64,000 nucleotides of DNA from Rhizobiaceae bacterium (GCA_023953775.1 JAMLJD010000001.1:1-64000), one strand, 5' to 3'; positions 1-8,992 are shown, counted from the stretch's first letter. The notes: generated by a model from the sequence alone, not told the origin. Numbers and translations: made by a program.

Positions 1-484
1 AATTGGACAGCGTCTTCATCGCCAGCCCCACCAGCAGTTCGACGACCTGATGCTCGGTGAAGCCGGCATCGACAAAGGCAGCGATCTCGGCATCGTCGGC
101 CTTGCCGCGCCGCTCGATCATGTGTTCGGTGAAATGCCGCAATGCCTCGAGCCGGGCGTCCGGCGCCGTGGCACCCGTCCGCACGGCCTCGATCACCTCC
201 TTGTCGAGCTTGGCCATGCGGCCGCCGGAGGAATGTGCCGCCACGCAGTAGAGGCAACCGTTGCGCGCACTCGCCGTCAGCAGGATGAGCTGCTGCTCGG
301 CCGGCGAGAAGGACGAACGGGACAACAGGTCCGTCAGCATCAGATAGGCTTCCAGGACGATCGGCGTACCGGCCATCTGGCGGTAGAGATTGGGCAGCAG
401 ACCGCCCATCTTGGCCTGAACGCCGTTCAGCAGGGGTCCTGCATTGTCGGGTGCCGTCTCCGGCGTGAGCAGTTCATACCGCAT
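1..484 (-). CDS. Carboxymuconolactone decarboxylase / AhpD-like protein (partial, runs off left edge)
   Basis: The gene reads leftwards from the ATG at 484 and is cut by the window edge, so only about 161 N-terminal residues are visible. They carry the AhpD/CMD signature: a CxxC pair (NGCLYCVAAH) with a histidine four residues later, followed by a helical stretch ending in LVGLAMKTLSN. Proteins of this family are small helical oxidoreductases or peroxidases using the paired cysteines as redox centre. It lies 27 bases downstream of the CoA ligase on the same strand and is probably in that operon. Its role in the pathway is not known. Confidence 0.85.
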   Translation of the reverse strand, partial: MRYELLTPETAPDNAGPLLNGVQAKMGGLLPNLYRQMAGTPIVLEAYLMLTDLLSRSSFSPAEQQLILLTASARNGCLYCVAAHSSGGRMAKLDKEVIEAVRTGATAPDARLEALRHFTEHMIERRGKADDAEIAAFVDAGFTEHQVVELLVGLAMKTLSN

Positions 485-511
485 GGATGCTTTTTCCTTG
501 TTGATCGGTGA

Positions 512-2068
512 TTACCCGGCGGCGGGTAACATCTGCACGAGCGCGCCGCGCATGACCTTCCGCGTCGGCGTCATGGGAAGCTGGTCGAAGATTTCGAGCC
601 GTTCGGGCCATTTGAACTTGGCGACGCCATGCTGGTCGAGCAGCGCGCAGATCGCGTCCAGCGTGACGTCATGCGCGTCCCTCGCCTCGATGCACAGGCA
701 TGCCCGCTCGCCGAGCACGGCGTCGGGAAAAGGCACGACGGCGCAATTCTGCACCGCCGGGTGGCCCATCACGATCAGCTCTATCTCGACGGGATTGTAT
801 TTCACGCCGCCGCGGTTGATCAGTTCCTTGGTCCGGCCGGTCAGCGTCAGGAACCCGTCGCCGTCGACCGTCGCCAGGTCCCCCGTGCGAAACCAGCCAT
901 CGTCGGTAAAGGCGCTCTTGGTTTCGGTCTCGTTGTCGAGATAGCCGTCGAACACCGACGGGCCTTGCACCTGAAGCTGGCCCTCGACGCCGTCCGGCAC
1001 CGGGGCGCCTGTGTCCAAGACGACCCGCAACCGGGTCATCGGCGAGGCCCGCCCTGCCGTGGTCAGCCGCGATTCGAGCGGGTCCGACGGGCGGCCGAAC
1101 GCCCCCGCCTGCAATTCGCTCATGCCCCAGAGCTGGATGACGCTGCCATGGATGAGCAGGTCGTCGACCGCGGCCGCCAGTGGCGGCGGCACGGTGGTGC
1201 CCGACAGGCACAGCACTTCGACCGTGCGCAACTGGTCCTGCGTCAGCGCGCCCTGCCTGACGAGCGGCGAAAAATGAGCCGGTGCCGCGAAGATATGAGT
1301 CGGTGACAGCCGCACGATGTCGGCCGCGAGGTCCTGCGGCCGGAAAGCCGGCATCAGCGTCACCGTCGCCCCCGCCGCCAGCGCGAGATGGACGGTAAAC
1401 AGCCCGTAGAGATGCGACAGCGCGGCAATGGACAGCACCCGCGACGCAGGCGTAACGGCGAGTTCGGTCGCCGAGCGGAAAGCATTGCCGAGAAACGCCC
1501 TGCTTGTATGCGGCACGCCCTTGGGATCGGCTGTGGTGCCCGAGGTGTAGAGCATCAGATAGCGGTCGTCCGGCGTCACGGCCGGCAGCGTGGCATCGTC
1601 CGCCTTCGACAACAGGTCGTCATACGAAACGGCGCCGGCGGCAGGCGCGCCGATCGCCACCACCTCGCGCAGCGCCGGAAGCGCCGGCTTCAGTTCCAGA
1701 AGTTCGGCAACCGGCGCCGAAGCGCCGGCGTTCGACAGGGCGAACACGATCTTCGCACCGGCGTGGCCAAGCAGATAGCGGAGCTCCTTGCTGCGGTACG
1801 GCATGTGCAGCGGCTGGAAGACCGCGCCGCAGGCGGCGGCCGCCAGGAACACGGTCAGGAAGGCGCGGTTGTTGGGCAGTTGCGCCGCGACGACGTCGCC
1901 CTTGCCGATCCCCCGCGCCGCCAGTCCGGTGGCGAGCCGCCCCACCTGCCCGGCCAGTTCGGCATAGGTGACGTCGGCGCCGTCGCCGCTGACCGCAACC
2001 GCGTTGGGCCGCTCTGCGACATGGGTGGCCAGCCATTCGGGCAGTGTTCCCAGTTCCCCTATCGGCAT
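512..2068 (-). CDS. AMP-forming acyl/aryl-CoA ligase, probably 2-aminobenzoate-CoA ligase
   Basis: This 518-residue protein is an ANL-superfamily ligase that activates a carboxylate to its CoA thioester through an acyl-adenylate. The phosphate-binding loop YTSGTTADPKG is at residues 174-184, the adenylate motif WGMSE, the hinge GRTKELINRGG and the C-terminal catalytic lysine in PTRKVMRG are all present. Length is normal for the family. It lies 35 bases downstream of the 2-aminobenzoyl-CoA monooxygenase/reductase gene on the same strand, and that context (family knowledge plus inference) makes anthranilate the likeliest substrate. Benzoate, salicylate or another aromatic acid cannot be excluded from sequence alone. 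GGAG lies about 11 bases before the ATG. Confidence 0.85.
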   Translation of the reverse strand: MPIGELGTLPEWLATHVAERPNAVAVSGDGADVTYAELAGQVGRLATGLAARGIGKGDVVAAQLPNNRAFLTVFLAAAACGAVFQPLHMPYRSKELRYLLGHAGAKIVFALSNAGASAPVAELLELKPALPALREVVAIGAPAAGAVSYDDLLSKADDATLPAVTPDDRYLMLYTSGTTADPKGVPHTSRAFLGNAFRSATELAVTPASRVLSIAALSHLYGLFTVHLALAAGATVTLMPAFRPQDLAADIVRLSPTHIFAAPAHFSPLVRQGALTQDQLRTVEVLCLSGTTVPPPLAAAVDDLLIHGSVIQLWGMSELQAGAFGRPSDPLESRLTTAGRASPMTRLRVVLDTGAPVPDGVEGQLQVQGPSVFDGYLDNETETKSAFTDDGWFRTGDLATVDGDGFLTLTGRTKELINRGGVKYNPVEIELIVMGHPAVQNCAVVPFPDAVLGERACLCIEARDAHDVTLDAICALLDQHGVAKFKWPERLEIFDQLPMTPTRKVMRGALVQMLPAAG

Positions 2069-2103
2069 CCTCGATGCTCCGTTTTCAGACAGGATTCGAA
2101 CGA

Positions 2104-4449
2104 TCAGGCGAGATTATGCCGCCCTGGAGCAGCCTTTTTCTGCAATTCCGTCAGCTTTTCGCGCGACTTTTCCTGTTCGCGGAAGGCCTGGGCAGCGCCG
2201 GAGAGATATTGCTTCGGCCACATCGCGTCGTTCCGCACACCATACCAGGCCGCGGCCTGGTGCGTGAAATACGGGTTCCACAGATGCGGCCGGCCAAGCG
2301 CCACCAGGTCGGCGCGGCGCGTATGCAGGATCGTGTTGATCTGGCCGGCATCCGTGATCGCCCCGACGGCCATCGTCGGCATTTTGGGAACGTTCCGCAC
2401 CGCTTCGGCAAGATGTGCCTGGAACATGCGGCCGTAGACCGGCTCCTGATCGTGCACGGTCTGCCCGGCCGAGACGTCGATCAGGTCGCACCCGGCCTCG
2501 CGGAAGGCCTCGGCGATCGCGAACAGGTCTGCTTCCGAAAGACCACCATCCTTCCAGTCGGTTCCCGAAACACGCACCGACATCGGCTTGTCCTGCGGCC
2601 AGACCGCCCGCATCGCCGCGAAGACTTCGCGCGGATAGCGCAGCCGGTTCTCGATGCTGCCGCCATACGCGTCGGTACGCGTGTTGGTCAGCGGCGACAG
2701 GAAGGAAGCCAGCAGATAGCCGTGGGCGCAGTGGAGCTCGAGCATGTCGAACCCGGCACGTGCGCCGCGCTGCGCCGATGCGACGAAAGCGTCGCGGACC
2801 GCGTCCATTTCCCGGCGATCGATCTCGGCGGGAACCGGATTGACCCCGTCGACATAGGGGATCGGCGATGCCGATATCAGCGGCCAGTTGCTGGTCGCGT
2901 CGGCGATCGGGACGTCGGCCTCCTGCCAGCCGAGCTGGGTCGAACCCTTGCGGCCCGCATGGCCGAGCTGCAGGCAGAATTTGGCGCCGGAATTGCGATG
3001 CACGAAGTCGACGATGTCAGCCCATCGCCGCTCGTGCTCGTCCGTCCACATGCCGGCGCACCCTTCCGTGATGCGCGCGTCGGCCGAGGGACAGGTCATC
3101 TCGGTGACGATCAGCCCCATGCCTCCCGTCGCATGCGATCCGTAGTGGACCTTGTGCCAGTCGGTCGGATTGCCATCGACCGCGCTATACTGGGCCATGG
3201 CGCTCATCACGACACGGTTGGCGAGCTCCATGCCGCGCAGCCGAAAGCTGGTGAACATCGGGGTCGGCCGGCTGCCGCGCACGTCCTCGCCGGTTTCCCG
3301 CAGGTGACGTTCGTACCAGGCATCGTCGGCGCGCCTGACGAAATCCGGGTCGCGCAGAAGCAGATTGTCGTAGGTCACCGACTTGGCGCGGCACATGACG
3401 ACCATGGCGAACTGTATCGGATCGAGGTCCCAGGAACGATCCATGTGCTCGAACCAGGCGAGCGAGACGTCTGCATTGTGCTGCGTCACCTGGCAGGGCG
3501 TGCGCCGCGCCTGATCATAGGCCTCGAATGCCTGCTCGACACTGGTGTCGGCGTGCGCGATCAGCGCGTCCGAAAGTGCGATGGCGCACTCCATGGCGAG
3601 TTTCGTGCCGGAGCCGATGGAAAAGTGTGCCGACGCTTTCGCATCGCCCAGGATCACCGTCTTGCCAGACCACCAGTTGTGGCAGAATATCCGCGGAAAC
3701 TGCCGCCAGAACGAACGGTTGAGGAGCAGCGGATGTCCCTGCAATTCGTCCGCGAAGATCGCCTCAAGGCGACGCTTGGAGTCGGCCTCGTCAAACTCGG
3801 AGAAGCCGTGCCCCTGCCAGCACACTTCGTCCATCTCGAAGACCCAGGTCGAATGGTTCGGCTCGTACTGATAGCAGTGCGCGCAGATGATGCCGTGCTC
3901 GGTCTCACGGAAAAAGTAGTTGAACGCATCCATCGGCCGCGACGAGCCCATCCAGCAGAACCGGTTGCGTTTGATCTCGACCTCCGGCTGGAAATCCTCC
4001 TTGAACCTCTCGCGGATCCGCGAGTTGATCCCGTCGCTGGCGACGATGACGTCGCTGTCCGCAAAACGCGTCTCGAATGTCTCGGGATCGATCGCCTCGC
4101 CGAACGTCAGGCTCACCCCAAGCTCGGCGCATCGTTGCTGCAGGATGGTCAGGAGGCGCTGCCGTGACACGCCGCAGAAGCCGTTGCCGCCGATCCGGAT
4201 TTCCTCGCCCTTGAAGTGGATCGCGACATCCTGCCAGTAGGCAAGCTCCTCGCGCATCCGCTCGAACACCGGCTTGTCCCTGCTGAGGAATTCGTCGAGC
4301 GTCTCGTCGGAGAAGACCACGCCGAAGCCGAACGTGTCATCGGCCTGGTTCTGCTCGAATATCTCGATCGTCCAGTCCGGTCGCGCCTTCTTGGTCAGAA
4401 GCGCGAGATAGAGGCCTCCCGGGCCGCCTCCGACAATACTGATCTTCAT
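2104..4449 (-). CDS. Fused FAD monooxygenase / old-yellow-enzyme reductase, 2-aminobenzoyl-CoA monooxygenase/reductase type
   Basis: This 781-residue protein fuses two flavoenzymes. Residues 1 to about 370 form a single-component FAD aromatic hydroxylase, with a dinucleotide-binding loop GGGPGGLYLA at residues 7-16 and a DG motif near VIVASDGINS. Residues from about 395 onward form an NADH:flavin oxidoreductase of the old yellow enzyme type, with HAGRKGS, HCAHGYLLASF and the downstream YGGSIENR signatures. This order and length match the Azoarcus 2-aminobenzoyl-CoA monooxygenase/reductase, which hydroxylates and dearomatises anthraniloyl-CoA. Automatic annotation often calls such proteins bifunctional salicylyl-CoA 5-hydroxylase. 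The nearby tryptophan dioxygenase and formamidase favour anthraniloyl-CoA. Transcription is divergent from the MarR gene across a palindromic operator. Confidence 0.88.
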   Translation of the reverse strand: MKISIVGGGPGGLYLALLTKKARPDWTIEIFEQNQADDTFGFGVVFSDETLDEFLSRDKPVFERMREELAYWQDVAIHFKGEEIRIGGNGFCGVSRQRLLTILQQRCAELGVSLTFGEAIDPETFETRFADSDVIVASDGINSRIRERFKEDFQPEVEIKRNRFCWMGSSRPMDAFNYFFRETEHGIICAHCYQYEPNHSTWVFEMDEVCWQGHGFSEFDEADSKRRLEAIFADELQGHPLLLNRSFWRQFPRIFCHNWWSGKTVILGDAKASAHFSIGSGTKLAMECAIALSDALIAHADTSVEQAFEAYDQARRTPCQVTQHNADVSLAWFEHMDRSWDLDPIQFAMVVMCRAKSVTYDNLLLRDPDFVRRADDAWYERHLRETGEDVRGSRPTPMFTSFRLRGMELANRVVMSAMAQYSAVDGNPTDWHKVHYGSHATGGMGLIVTEMTCPSADARITEGCAGMWTDEHERRWADIVDFVHRNSGAKFCLQLGHAGRKGSTQLGWQEADVPIADATSNWPLISASPIPYVDGVNPVPAEIDRREMDAVRDAFVASAQRGARAGFDMLELHCAHGYLLASFLSPLTNTRTDAYGGSIENRLRYPREVFAAMRAVWPQDKPMSVRVSGTDWKDGGLSEADLFAIAEAFREAGCDLIDVSAGQTVHDQEPVYGRMFQAHLAEAVRNVPKMPTMAVGAITDAGQINTILHTRRADLVALGRPHLWNPYFTHQAAAWYGVRNDAMWPKQYLSGAAQAFREQEKSREKLTELQKKAAPGRHNLA

Positions 4450-4482
4450 GGGAAGCGCACCCGCGGTTCGGTTGGCACATCA

Positions 4483-4502
4483 TTACGTGCATTTGCACAT
4501 AA
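4483..4502. promoter_or_regulatory. Probable MarR-family operator
   Basis: The 20-base sequence TTACGTGCATTTGCACATAA is a near-perfect inverted repeat with one mismatched pair outside the centre. It lies in the gap between the divergent monooxygenase/reductase and MarR genes, 34 bases from the former's ATG. A further TGCACATAA half-site follows at about 4505-4513. Size, symmetry and position suit a winged-helix MarR dimer controlling both genes. Binding is inferred. Confidence 0.7.
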
Positions 4503-4579
4503 CATGCACATAATTGCCAAACAAGCCGCGATCATGCTATTGCCGTGGAATTCCCCGGATCCGAAGGAACGAAGCGACC

Positions 4580-5062
4580 GTGGCCCATTTGCCTTCAGAC
4601 GCCGGCGCGCGGCCGCGCTTGCCGGATATCGATGGTCCGCTCATCGATGCGCCGGAATATCTGATCTCGTTCCTGCAGCGTTTGAACCGCGATCAGATGG
4701 AATCCGTTCTGCGCCCGTCAGGGCTGAAGCTTGCCAGCTGGCGCGTCCTGTCATGCCTCGAGGAACGCGGTTCGATGTCGTTGCTCGATCTCGCGGAACT
4801 GTCGGTGACCGAACGCACCGTGCTGAGCCGGCTGGTCGACAAGCTTTGCGCGCGGGGACTGGTGTCGAAGGACGCGTTCTCGCACGACAGGCGGATTTCC
4901 ATGGTCGCGATAACGCGCCAGGGACGCGACGCGCTGCGCGAGTCCATGGCGGGCGTTCACCGCCTGCGGGCGCATCTGTTCTCGGGATTCTCCGAGGCCG
5001 AGTACGACACGCTGCGCGATCTCCTCAATCGGCTGAAGGTCAACGCGCAGACGCTGCTCTGA
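4580..5062 (+). CDS. MarR family transcriptional regulator
   Basis: The product is a winged-helix regulator of about 160 residues. The recognition region reads SLLDLAELSVTERTVLSRLVDKL, and the wing follows in VSKDAFSHDRRISMVAIT, with the DxR signature of the MarR family. I chose the GTG at 4580 because AAGGAA lies about 10 bases before it; an in-frame TTG at 4514 would add 22 residues, poorly family-like and encroaching on the operator. MarR proteins next to aryl-CoA genes commonly sense an aromatic acid or its CoA ester, so anthranilate or anthraniloyl-CoA is a sensible ligand guess. The gene is convergent with the kynurenine formamidase gene. Confidence 0.88.
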   Translation: MAHLPSDAGARPRLPDIDGPLIDAPEYLISFLQRLNRDQMESVLRPSGLKLASWRVLSCLEERGSMSLLDLAELSVTERTVLSRLVDKLCARGLVSKDAFSHDRRISMVAITRQGRDALRESMAGVHRLRAHLFSGFSEAEYDTLRDLLNRLKVNAQTLL

Positions 5063-5098
5063 AGGTCGCTCACACGCGCGCTTTCACGTCCACCATAT

Positions 5099-5914
5099 TC
5101 ACCGGAACGTTGCCGGATCGAGAATGATGTCGAAATGGTGCCGGTCCCTGGCGATTTCGAATGTCGTCTCGAACCCCTTCCCGATCAGAAAGGTGGCGTA
5201 GTCGCGGCTTTGGCGGATGAACTCGCGCGTATCGCGCTCACCGACGACGACTTTCATCACGGCATCGACGGCGGGCGTCTTGCCCATTGGCGACAGCGCC
5301 TCGACGTCGTCTTCGCTCAGGCCGAGCGGCTCGTTGATTGATGTCATTCGGATCGGCGTCAGGTCGTAGATGCCGCTGATGAGGATGAACCGGTCGAACG
5401 TCAGGCCGCTTTCCGTCGTGAGGTCGCCTGGCTCCGCCGCCACCATGGCCGCCAGATGTGCGCCTGCGCTATGGCCTGACACCGTGACATGCGTCGGGTC
5501 GAAACCAAGCCCGGCTGCATCGGCCGCCAGCCAGGCCAGCGCCGCGCGGCACTCCGCCACCATCTCGCCGAGATGCGCCGCCGGAGCGAGCGTGTAGTTG
5601 AGCGACGCGAAGGCGGCTCCCGAAGTGACGATTGCCGGCGCCATGGCGCTCGATTCGGTCTGGCTGAGAGCCTGCCAGTAACCGCCATGGATGAAGACGT
5701 GCAGCGGCGCGCCCGGCCCCGGCCCGGGAAAATAGTCGAGAACCTGCGACGGCTTCGCGCCATATCGCAGATTTGTCCGTGCTCCGAGCCCGCGCCGGGC
5801 ATCGTCGCTCAACGACACGTATTGCTGGAGGTAGCGGGAATAGTCGCCGCCGATCATCGAGCTCGGCGAATATTCGCGCTCCAGCTCGTCGGGTGTGAGC
5901 CCGCGATAGCTCAC
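5099..5914 (-). CDS. kynB: Alpha/beta hydrolase, probable kynurenine formamidase
   Basis: This 271-residue alpha/beta hydrolase has the HGGYW oxyanion motif characteristic of arylformamidases of the esterase/lipase type, a serine nucleophile in GHSAGAH and a C-terminal histidine in RDRHHFDI. Its expected reaction is hydrolysis of N-formylkynurenine to kynurenine and formate. The GTG start overlaps the stop codon of the tryptophan 2,3-dioxygenase gene by four bases (GTGA), so the two are translationally coupled, which strongly supports the role. The fold differs from the metal-dependent KynB cyclase-like family, so the symbol is used for function rather than for that sequence family. Confidence 0.82.
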   Translation of the reverse strand: MSYRGLTPDELEREYSPSSMIGGDYSRYLQQYVSLSDDARRGLGARTNLRYGAKPSQVLDYFPGPGPGAPLHVFIHGGYWQALSQTESSAMAPAIVTSGAAFASLNYTLAPAAHLGEMVAECRAALAWLAADAAGLGFDPTHVTVSGHSAGAHLAAMVAAEPGDLTTESGLTFDRFILISGIYDLTPIRMTSINEPLGLSEDDVEALSPMGKTPAVDAVMKVVVGERDTREFIRQSRDYATFLIGKGFETTFEIARDRHHFDIILDPATFR

Positions 5915-6810
5915 CCCGGAGCACCGTTCGCCGCACCGTAGAACAGCCGGCTTCGGACGTCGTAGAAATCGTGGAAGAACTTCAGGTTAAGCGCCTTTTT
6001 CAGGAACGACACGCCTGACGAACCCCCGGTTCCGGGTTGCATGCCGATGACGCGCTCGACGGCCGTCGCGTGATCGAAGCGCCAGCGCTGGAACAGCGTC
6101 TCGATATCCATAAGCTTTTCGGCCAGGCAGTAGAGATCCCAGTAGTCCGCCGTATTCCGGTAGACATGCTCCCACAGCGCCACGATCCGTTCGTCGCCCG
6201 TATAGGGCTCGCGGACGTCGCGATGAAGCAGATCGTCGGGAACGTCCAGCCCTTGCCGCGCGAGCAGCCGGATCACCTCGTCATAGACCGACGGCGCCTT
6301 CAGCTCCTCCTCGAGCATTGCCGTCACCACCGCATCGTGACGGTGGACGCCGATCGTGGACCGATCCCGGTTGCCGAGGATGAATTCGACGCGCCGGTAG
6401 CCATAGCTCTGGAAGCCCGAAGAATTGCCGAGCGCCTCCCTGAAAAGCATGTAGTCCGCCGGCGTCATGGTCAGCACGGTTTCCCACGACACGATGAGCT
6501 GCCGCTGGATGGCCTTGATCCGGTCGACGTTCTTCAGTGCGGGTCCGAGCTCGTCATTGCGGATATTGTCGCGCATCTGCACGATCTGGTGGTGCATCAG
6601 CTTCAGCCACAGTTCGCTGACCTGATGGATGATCAGGAACAGGAGTTCGTCGGGCTGGGCGGGATCCTGGAAGGTCTTCTGCAGGTTCAGCAGCACGTCC
6701 AGTTGCAGGAAGTCGGCATAGCTCTTGTTCCTGGCGTCGCCGAACTCGGTGACCAGCGTGTCCTCCACGCCCCGGACGGCCATCCGCTTCGTCGCGCTCT
6801 CATCCGGCAT
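5911..6810 (-). CDS. kynA: Tryptophan 2,3-dioxygenase
   Basis: The 299-residue product is a heme dioxygenase that opens the indole ring of L-tryptophan to N-formylkynurenine. Visible family marks are the HQVSELWLKLMHHQ segment, the YRRVEF arginine region, the heme-ligand histidine in RWRFDHATAVERVIG and the GTGGSSGVSFLKKAL block near the C-terminus. I chose the ATG at 6810 because GGCGAGGAGACC lies directly before it; an in-frame ATG at 6846 and a TTG at 6888 are alternatives with poorer sites. It is first in a two-gene operon with the formamidase. Kynureninase, needed for the next step, is not in the window. Confidence 0.95.
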   Translation of the reverse strand: MPDESATKRMAVRGVEDTLVTEFGDARNKSYADFLQLDVLLNLQKTFQDPAQPDELLFLIIHQVSELWLKLMHHQIVQMRDNIRNDELGPALKNVDRIKAIQRQLIVSWETVLTMTPADYMLFREALGNSSGFQSYGYRRVEFILGNRDRSTIGVHRHDAVVTAMLEEELKAPSVYDEVIRLLARQGLDVPDDLLHRDVREPYTGDERIVALWEHVYRNTADYWDLYCLAEKLMDIETLFQRWRFDHATAVERVIGMQPGTGGSSGVSFLKKALNLKFFHDFYDVRSRLFYGAANGAPG

Positions 6811-7027
6811 CTCGGTCTCCTCGCCTTTCCCCGGTTTGCCCGGCATGGACGCGTCAGCGTCCTTGCACGCGCGAAAATCGATCAGCAAATTGCGCGGGCC
6901 GCAAGTCCGGCAACCGTAAATTGACCGGGCGGTTTGCCGCAGACCGGAATCGAGCTCCCGGTCAGTTCAGGTCGGCTCGCCATCCCCAACTGCAAATGAC
7001 GTCGCGGGCAGGTATCGGCGGACGAAT

Positions 7028-7912
7028 TTAGCTCTTCTTGAAATTCTTGATGATCCAGTTCGAAACGCGCCGTATATCCCCCTCGTCCGCCCGCGCATAT
7101 TTGTATCCGACATAGTATTTCCGCCCATAGGACAGCGTATGTGTCCCTGAAACCTGCACCAGCGCCGAATTGTCGATGTCCGACTGCGCCAGGAAACTGG
7201 GAACAAGCGCTATGCCGCCACCATGCCGGGCAATGCCGAGCGCCAGAAGGTAGTGCGACGCCTGGATGATGTGCCCGTCGTCGAGCTGGGGAAAGCTGGC
7301 TCCGTGCTCTCGACAAAAATCATGCCAGTCGCTTGCAAATCTGTGCGCATTCAATGACGTCGATATGAGCGGCACGTTCGCCGAGGCAATTTCATCCAGA
7401 TCGGTCGGCTGGTTAAAAACACAGATAAGCTCCTCGTCGATGAGGTTTGACGAAAAGAAACCGTCATCGAAGGGGTTTGCACTTATGAAAATATCCGAGG
7501 CTGTCTCCGTTTTTATCGGGTCGGAGGCATACATGGAAAGCTGGAGAGAAATATCCGGGTTCTCTTTTGTGAAATCCTTCATGCGGCTGGATATCCACCC
7601 GAACCCGACACTGCTGCACACCGCCAGCCGCACGACCCTGCGGCTTTCGCCGACACAGTTCTGAAACGACTGCTCGATCTGGGAGAAGGCGAGCCTGAGC
7701 GAGGTTGCCAGCTCCTTGCCCTTGGACGTCAGGGCGATCGACCGGCGGTCGACGACGAGCAGTTCCTCGCCGACCATCGTCGTCAAATTCCTGAGCTGAT
7801 GGCTGATGGCGCTTTTCGTGATGTTCAGCTCGTTTGCGGCTTCGGCGAACGACTTGTGCCGCGATACAGCTTCGAAGACCTGAAGGCTCCTCAATGGATA
7901 TTTCGGTATCAC
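7028..7912 (-). CDS. LysR family transcriptional regulator (GcvA-like)
   Basis: This 294-residue protein has an N-terminal LysR winged helix (LRSLQVFEAVSRHKSFAEAA then NITKSAISHQLRNL) followed by a periplasmic-binding-protein-like sensor domain. Within LysR proteins the start PLRSLQVFEAV resembles the GcvA/AmpR group. The start is GTG at 7912. It lies upstream of kynA in the same direction with a 217-base gap, so it could act on the kyn operon, but LysR genes are usually divergent from their targets, so this is uncertain. The ligand cannot be told. Third positions are less GC-rich than in its neighbours. Confidence 0.88.
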   Translation of the reverse strand: MIPKYPLRSLQVFEAVSRHKSFAEAANELNITKSAISHQLRNLTTMVGEELLVVDRRSIALTSKGKELATSLRLAFSQIEQSFQNCVGESRRVVRLAVCSSVGFGWISSRMKDFTKENPDISLQLSMYASDPIKTETASDIFISANPFDDGFFSSNLIDEELICVFNQPTDLDEIASANVPLISTSLNAHRFASDWHDFCREHGASFPQLDDGHIIQASHYLLALGIARHGGGIALVPSFLAQSDIDNSALVQVSGTHTLSYGRKYYVGYKYARADEGDIRRVSNWIIKNFKKS

Positions 7913-7944
7913 CGCTCTGCCCCAACCTTCGCGATCAACGCTAT

Positions 7945-8925
7945 CTATCGGCTTGCCTTGCGATACTGCACAGGGTGAGCCGCTTCTTCCACGTCCCCCG
8001 GGACCGTCTTCCTCGGACGCTCCGGCGCCCGCGCGTCATTGGAGTCGGCCGGTCCCCGATCATTCATCCTGCCGCCATCCCCCTTGACGGCAGCGCCCGC
8101 GAACGGACCTGAACCGCGCTTCACCGGCATGTCGCCATGAACCCGGTTCCGGCCGTTCTGCTTCGCACGGTAAAGGGCGGCATCTGCGCGTCGATACAGC
8201 AGCTCCGCAGCCTCCCGTCCGTCCCAAAGTGCGACCCCGATGCTCACCGTCAGCGACAGGTCTTCGCTTCCAACCGAAGTGCGCGTCGCTTCGATGGCTC
8301 CGCGTATGCGCTCCGCAAGCTCCCCGAGACCGTCGGCGGACAGATCCGCCGCGATGATCGTGAACTCTTCGCCGCCCGTGCGCGCCACGATGTCGTGCCT
8401 CCGCGTGAGGCCTCGCAACGAACCGGCAACCGCCTTGAGAACACCGTCCCCGAGATCGTGCCCGTATTTGTCGTTGATCGATTTGAAGTGGTCGATGTCG
8501 ATGGCAAGCAGGCCGACGGGCCTGCCGATCCGCGAGAATTCCCTCATGAACGCGGGCAGCGCATCGTCAAAATAGCGCCGGTTGTACAAACCGGTCAGGC
8601 CGTCGGTCTCCGCCACGCGGGTAAGGTTCACCGAGCGATGGTTGAGGTTGTCGATCACCCGCTTCAGCCGGCGGCATTCGGCATGCGTGCGATGGATCGA
8701 GGGCAAGATGGCGACAAGCCCGAGTGCGAACCCCATGGCGGCCAGCGCCGTGGCTGCCGACAGATAGGGCAGCAGCGGCCCGGCGGCGGGATTGTCGGCT
8801 CCGGCGAGCCTGACGGCCGAAATGGCCAATGTGGCACCGGCGGCTCCCACCAGGGCAAGCAGGACATATGCCCCCGGTATCGCACCCTTGATCTGCAAGG
8901 CTCGGCGAAACAGGTCAAACATCAT
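7945..8925 (-). CDS. Membrane-anchored diguanylate cyclase (GGDEF domain)
   Basis: The protein of about 326 residues has two N-terminal hydrophobic segments (GAYVLLALVGAAGATLAISAV and, after a short loop, one ending in GFALGLVAIL), a short linker and a GGDEF domain with an intact TGGEEF active site. The product-inhibition site RRHD lies exactly five residues before it, so cyclic-di-GMP made here should feed back on the enzyme. The domain signature D-x-L-T-G-L-Y-N-R-R-Y is complete. I chose the tandem ATG at 8925; upstream extension would reach into the preceding EAL gene. After the cyclase domain comes a charged, likely disordered tail of about 50 residues. Confidence 0.88.
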   Translation of the reverse strand: MMFDLFRRALQIKGAIPGAYVLLALVGAAGATLAISAVRLAGADNPAAGPLLPYLSAATALAAMGFALGLVAILPSIHRTHAECRRLKRVIDNLNHRSVNLTRVAETDGLTGLYNRRYFDDALPAFMREFSRIGRPVGLLAIDIDHFKSINDKYGHDLGDGVLKAVAGSLRGLTRRHDIVARTGGEEFTIIAADLSADGLGELAERIRGAIEATRTSVGSEDLSLTVSIGVALWDGREAAELLYRRADAALYRAKQNGRNRVHGDMPVKRGSGPFAGAAVKGDGGRMNDRGPADSNDARAPERPRKTVPGDVEEAAHPVQYRKASR

Positions 8926-8992
8926 CGCGTCGGGCCGTGCCGATGCAGAAGATCGCCGTTGCCGTCCCGGGCGGTGGCACGGAAGGACCGGA

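Noticed and set aside
2044-4167. 707-codon open frame on the plus strand opposite the monooxygenase/reductase gene
   Set aside because: It is an antisense shadow of a clear gene with standard GC-rich third positions; no domain and no ribosome site.
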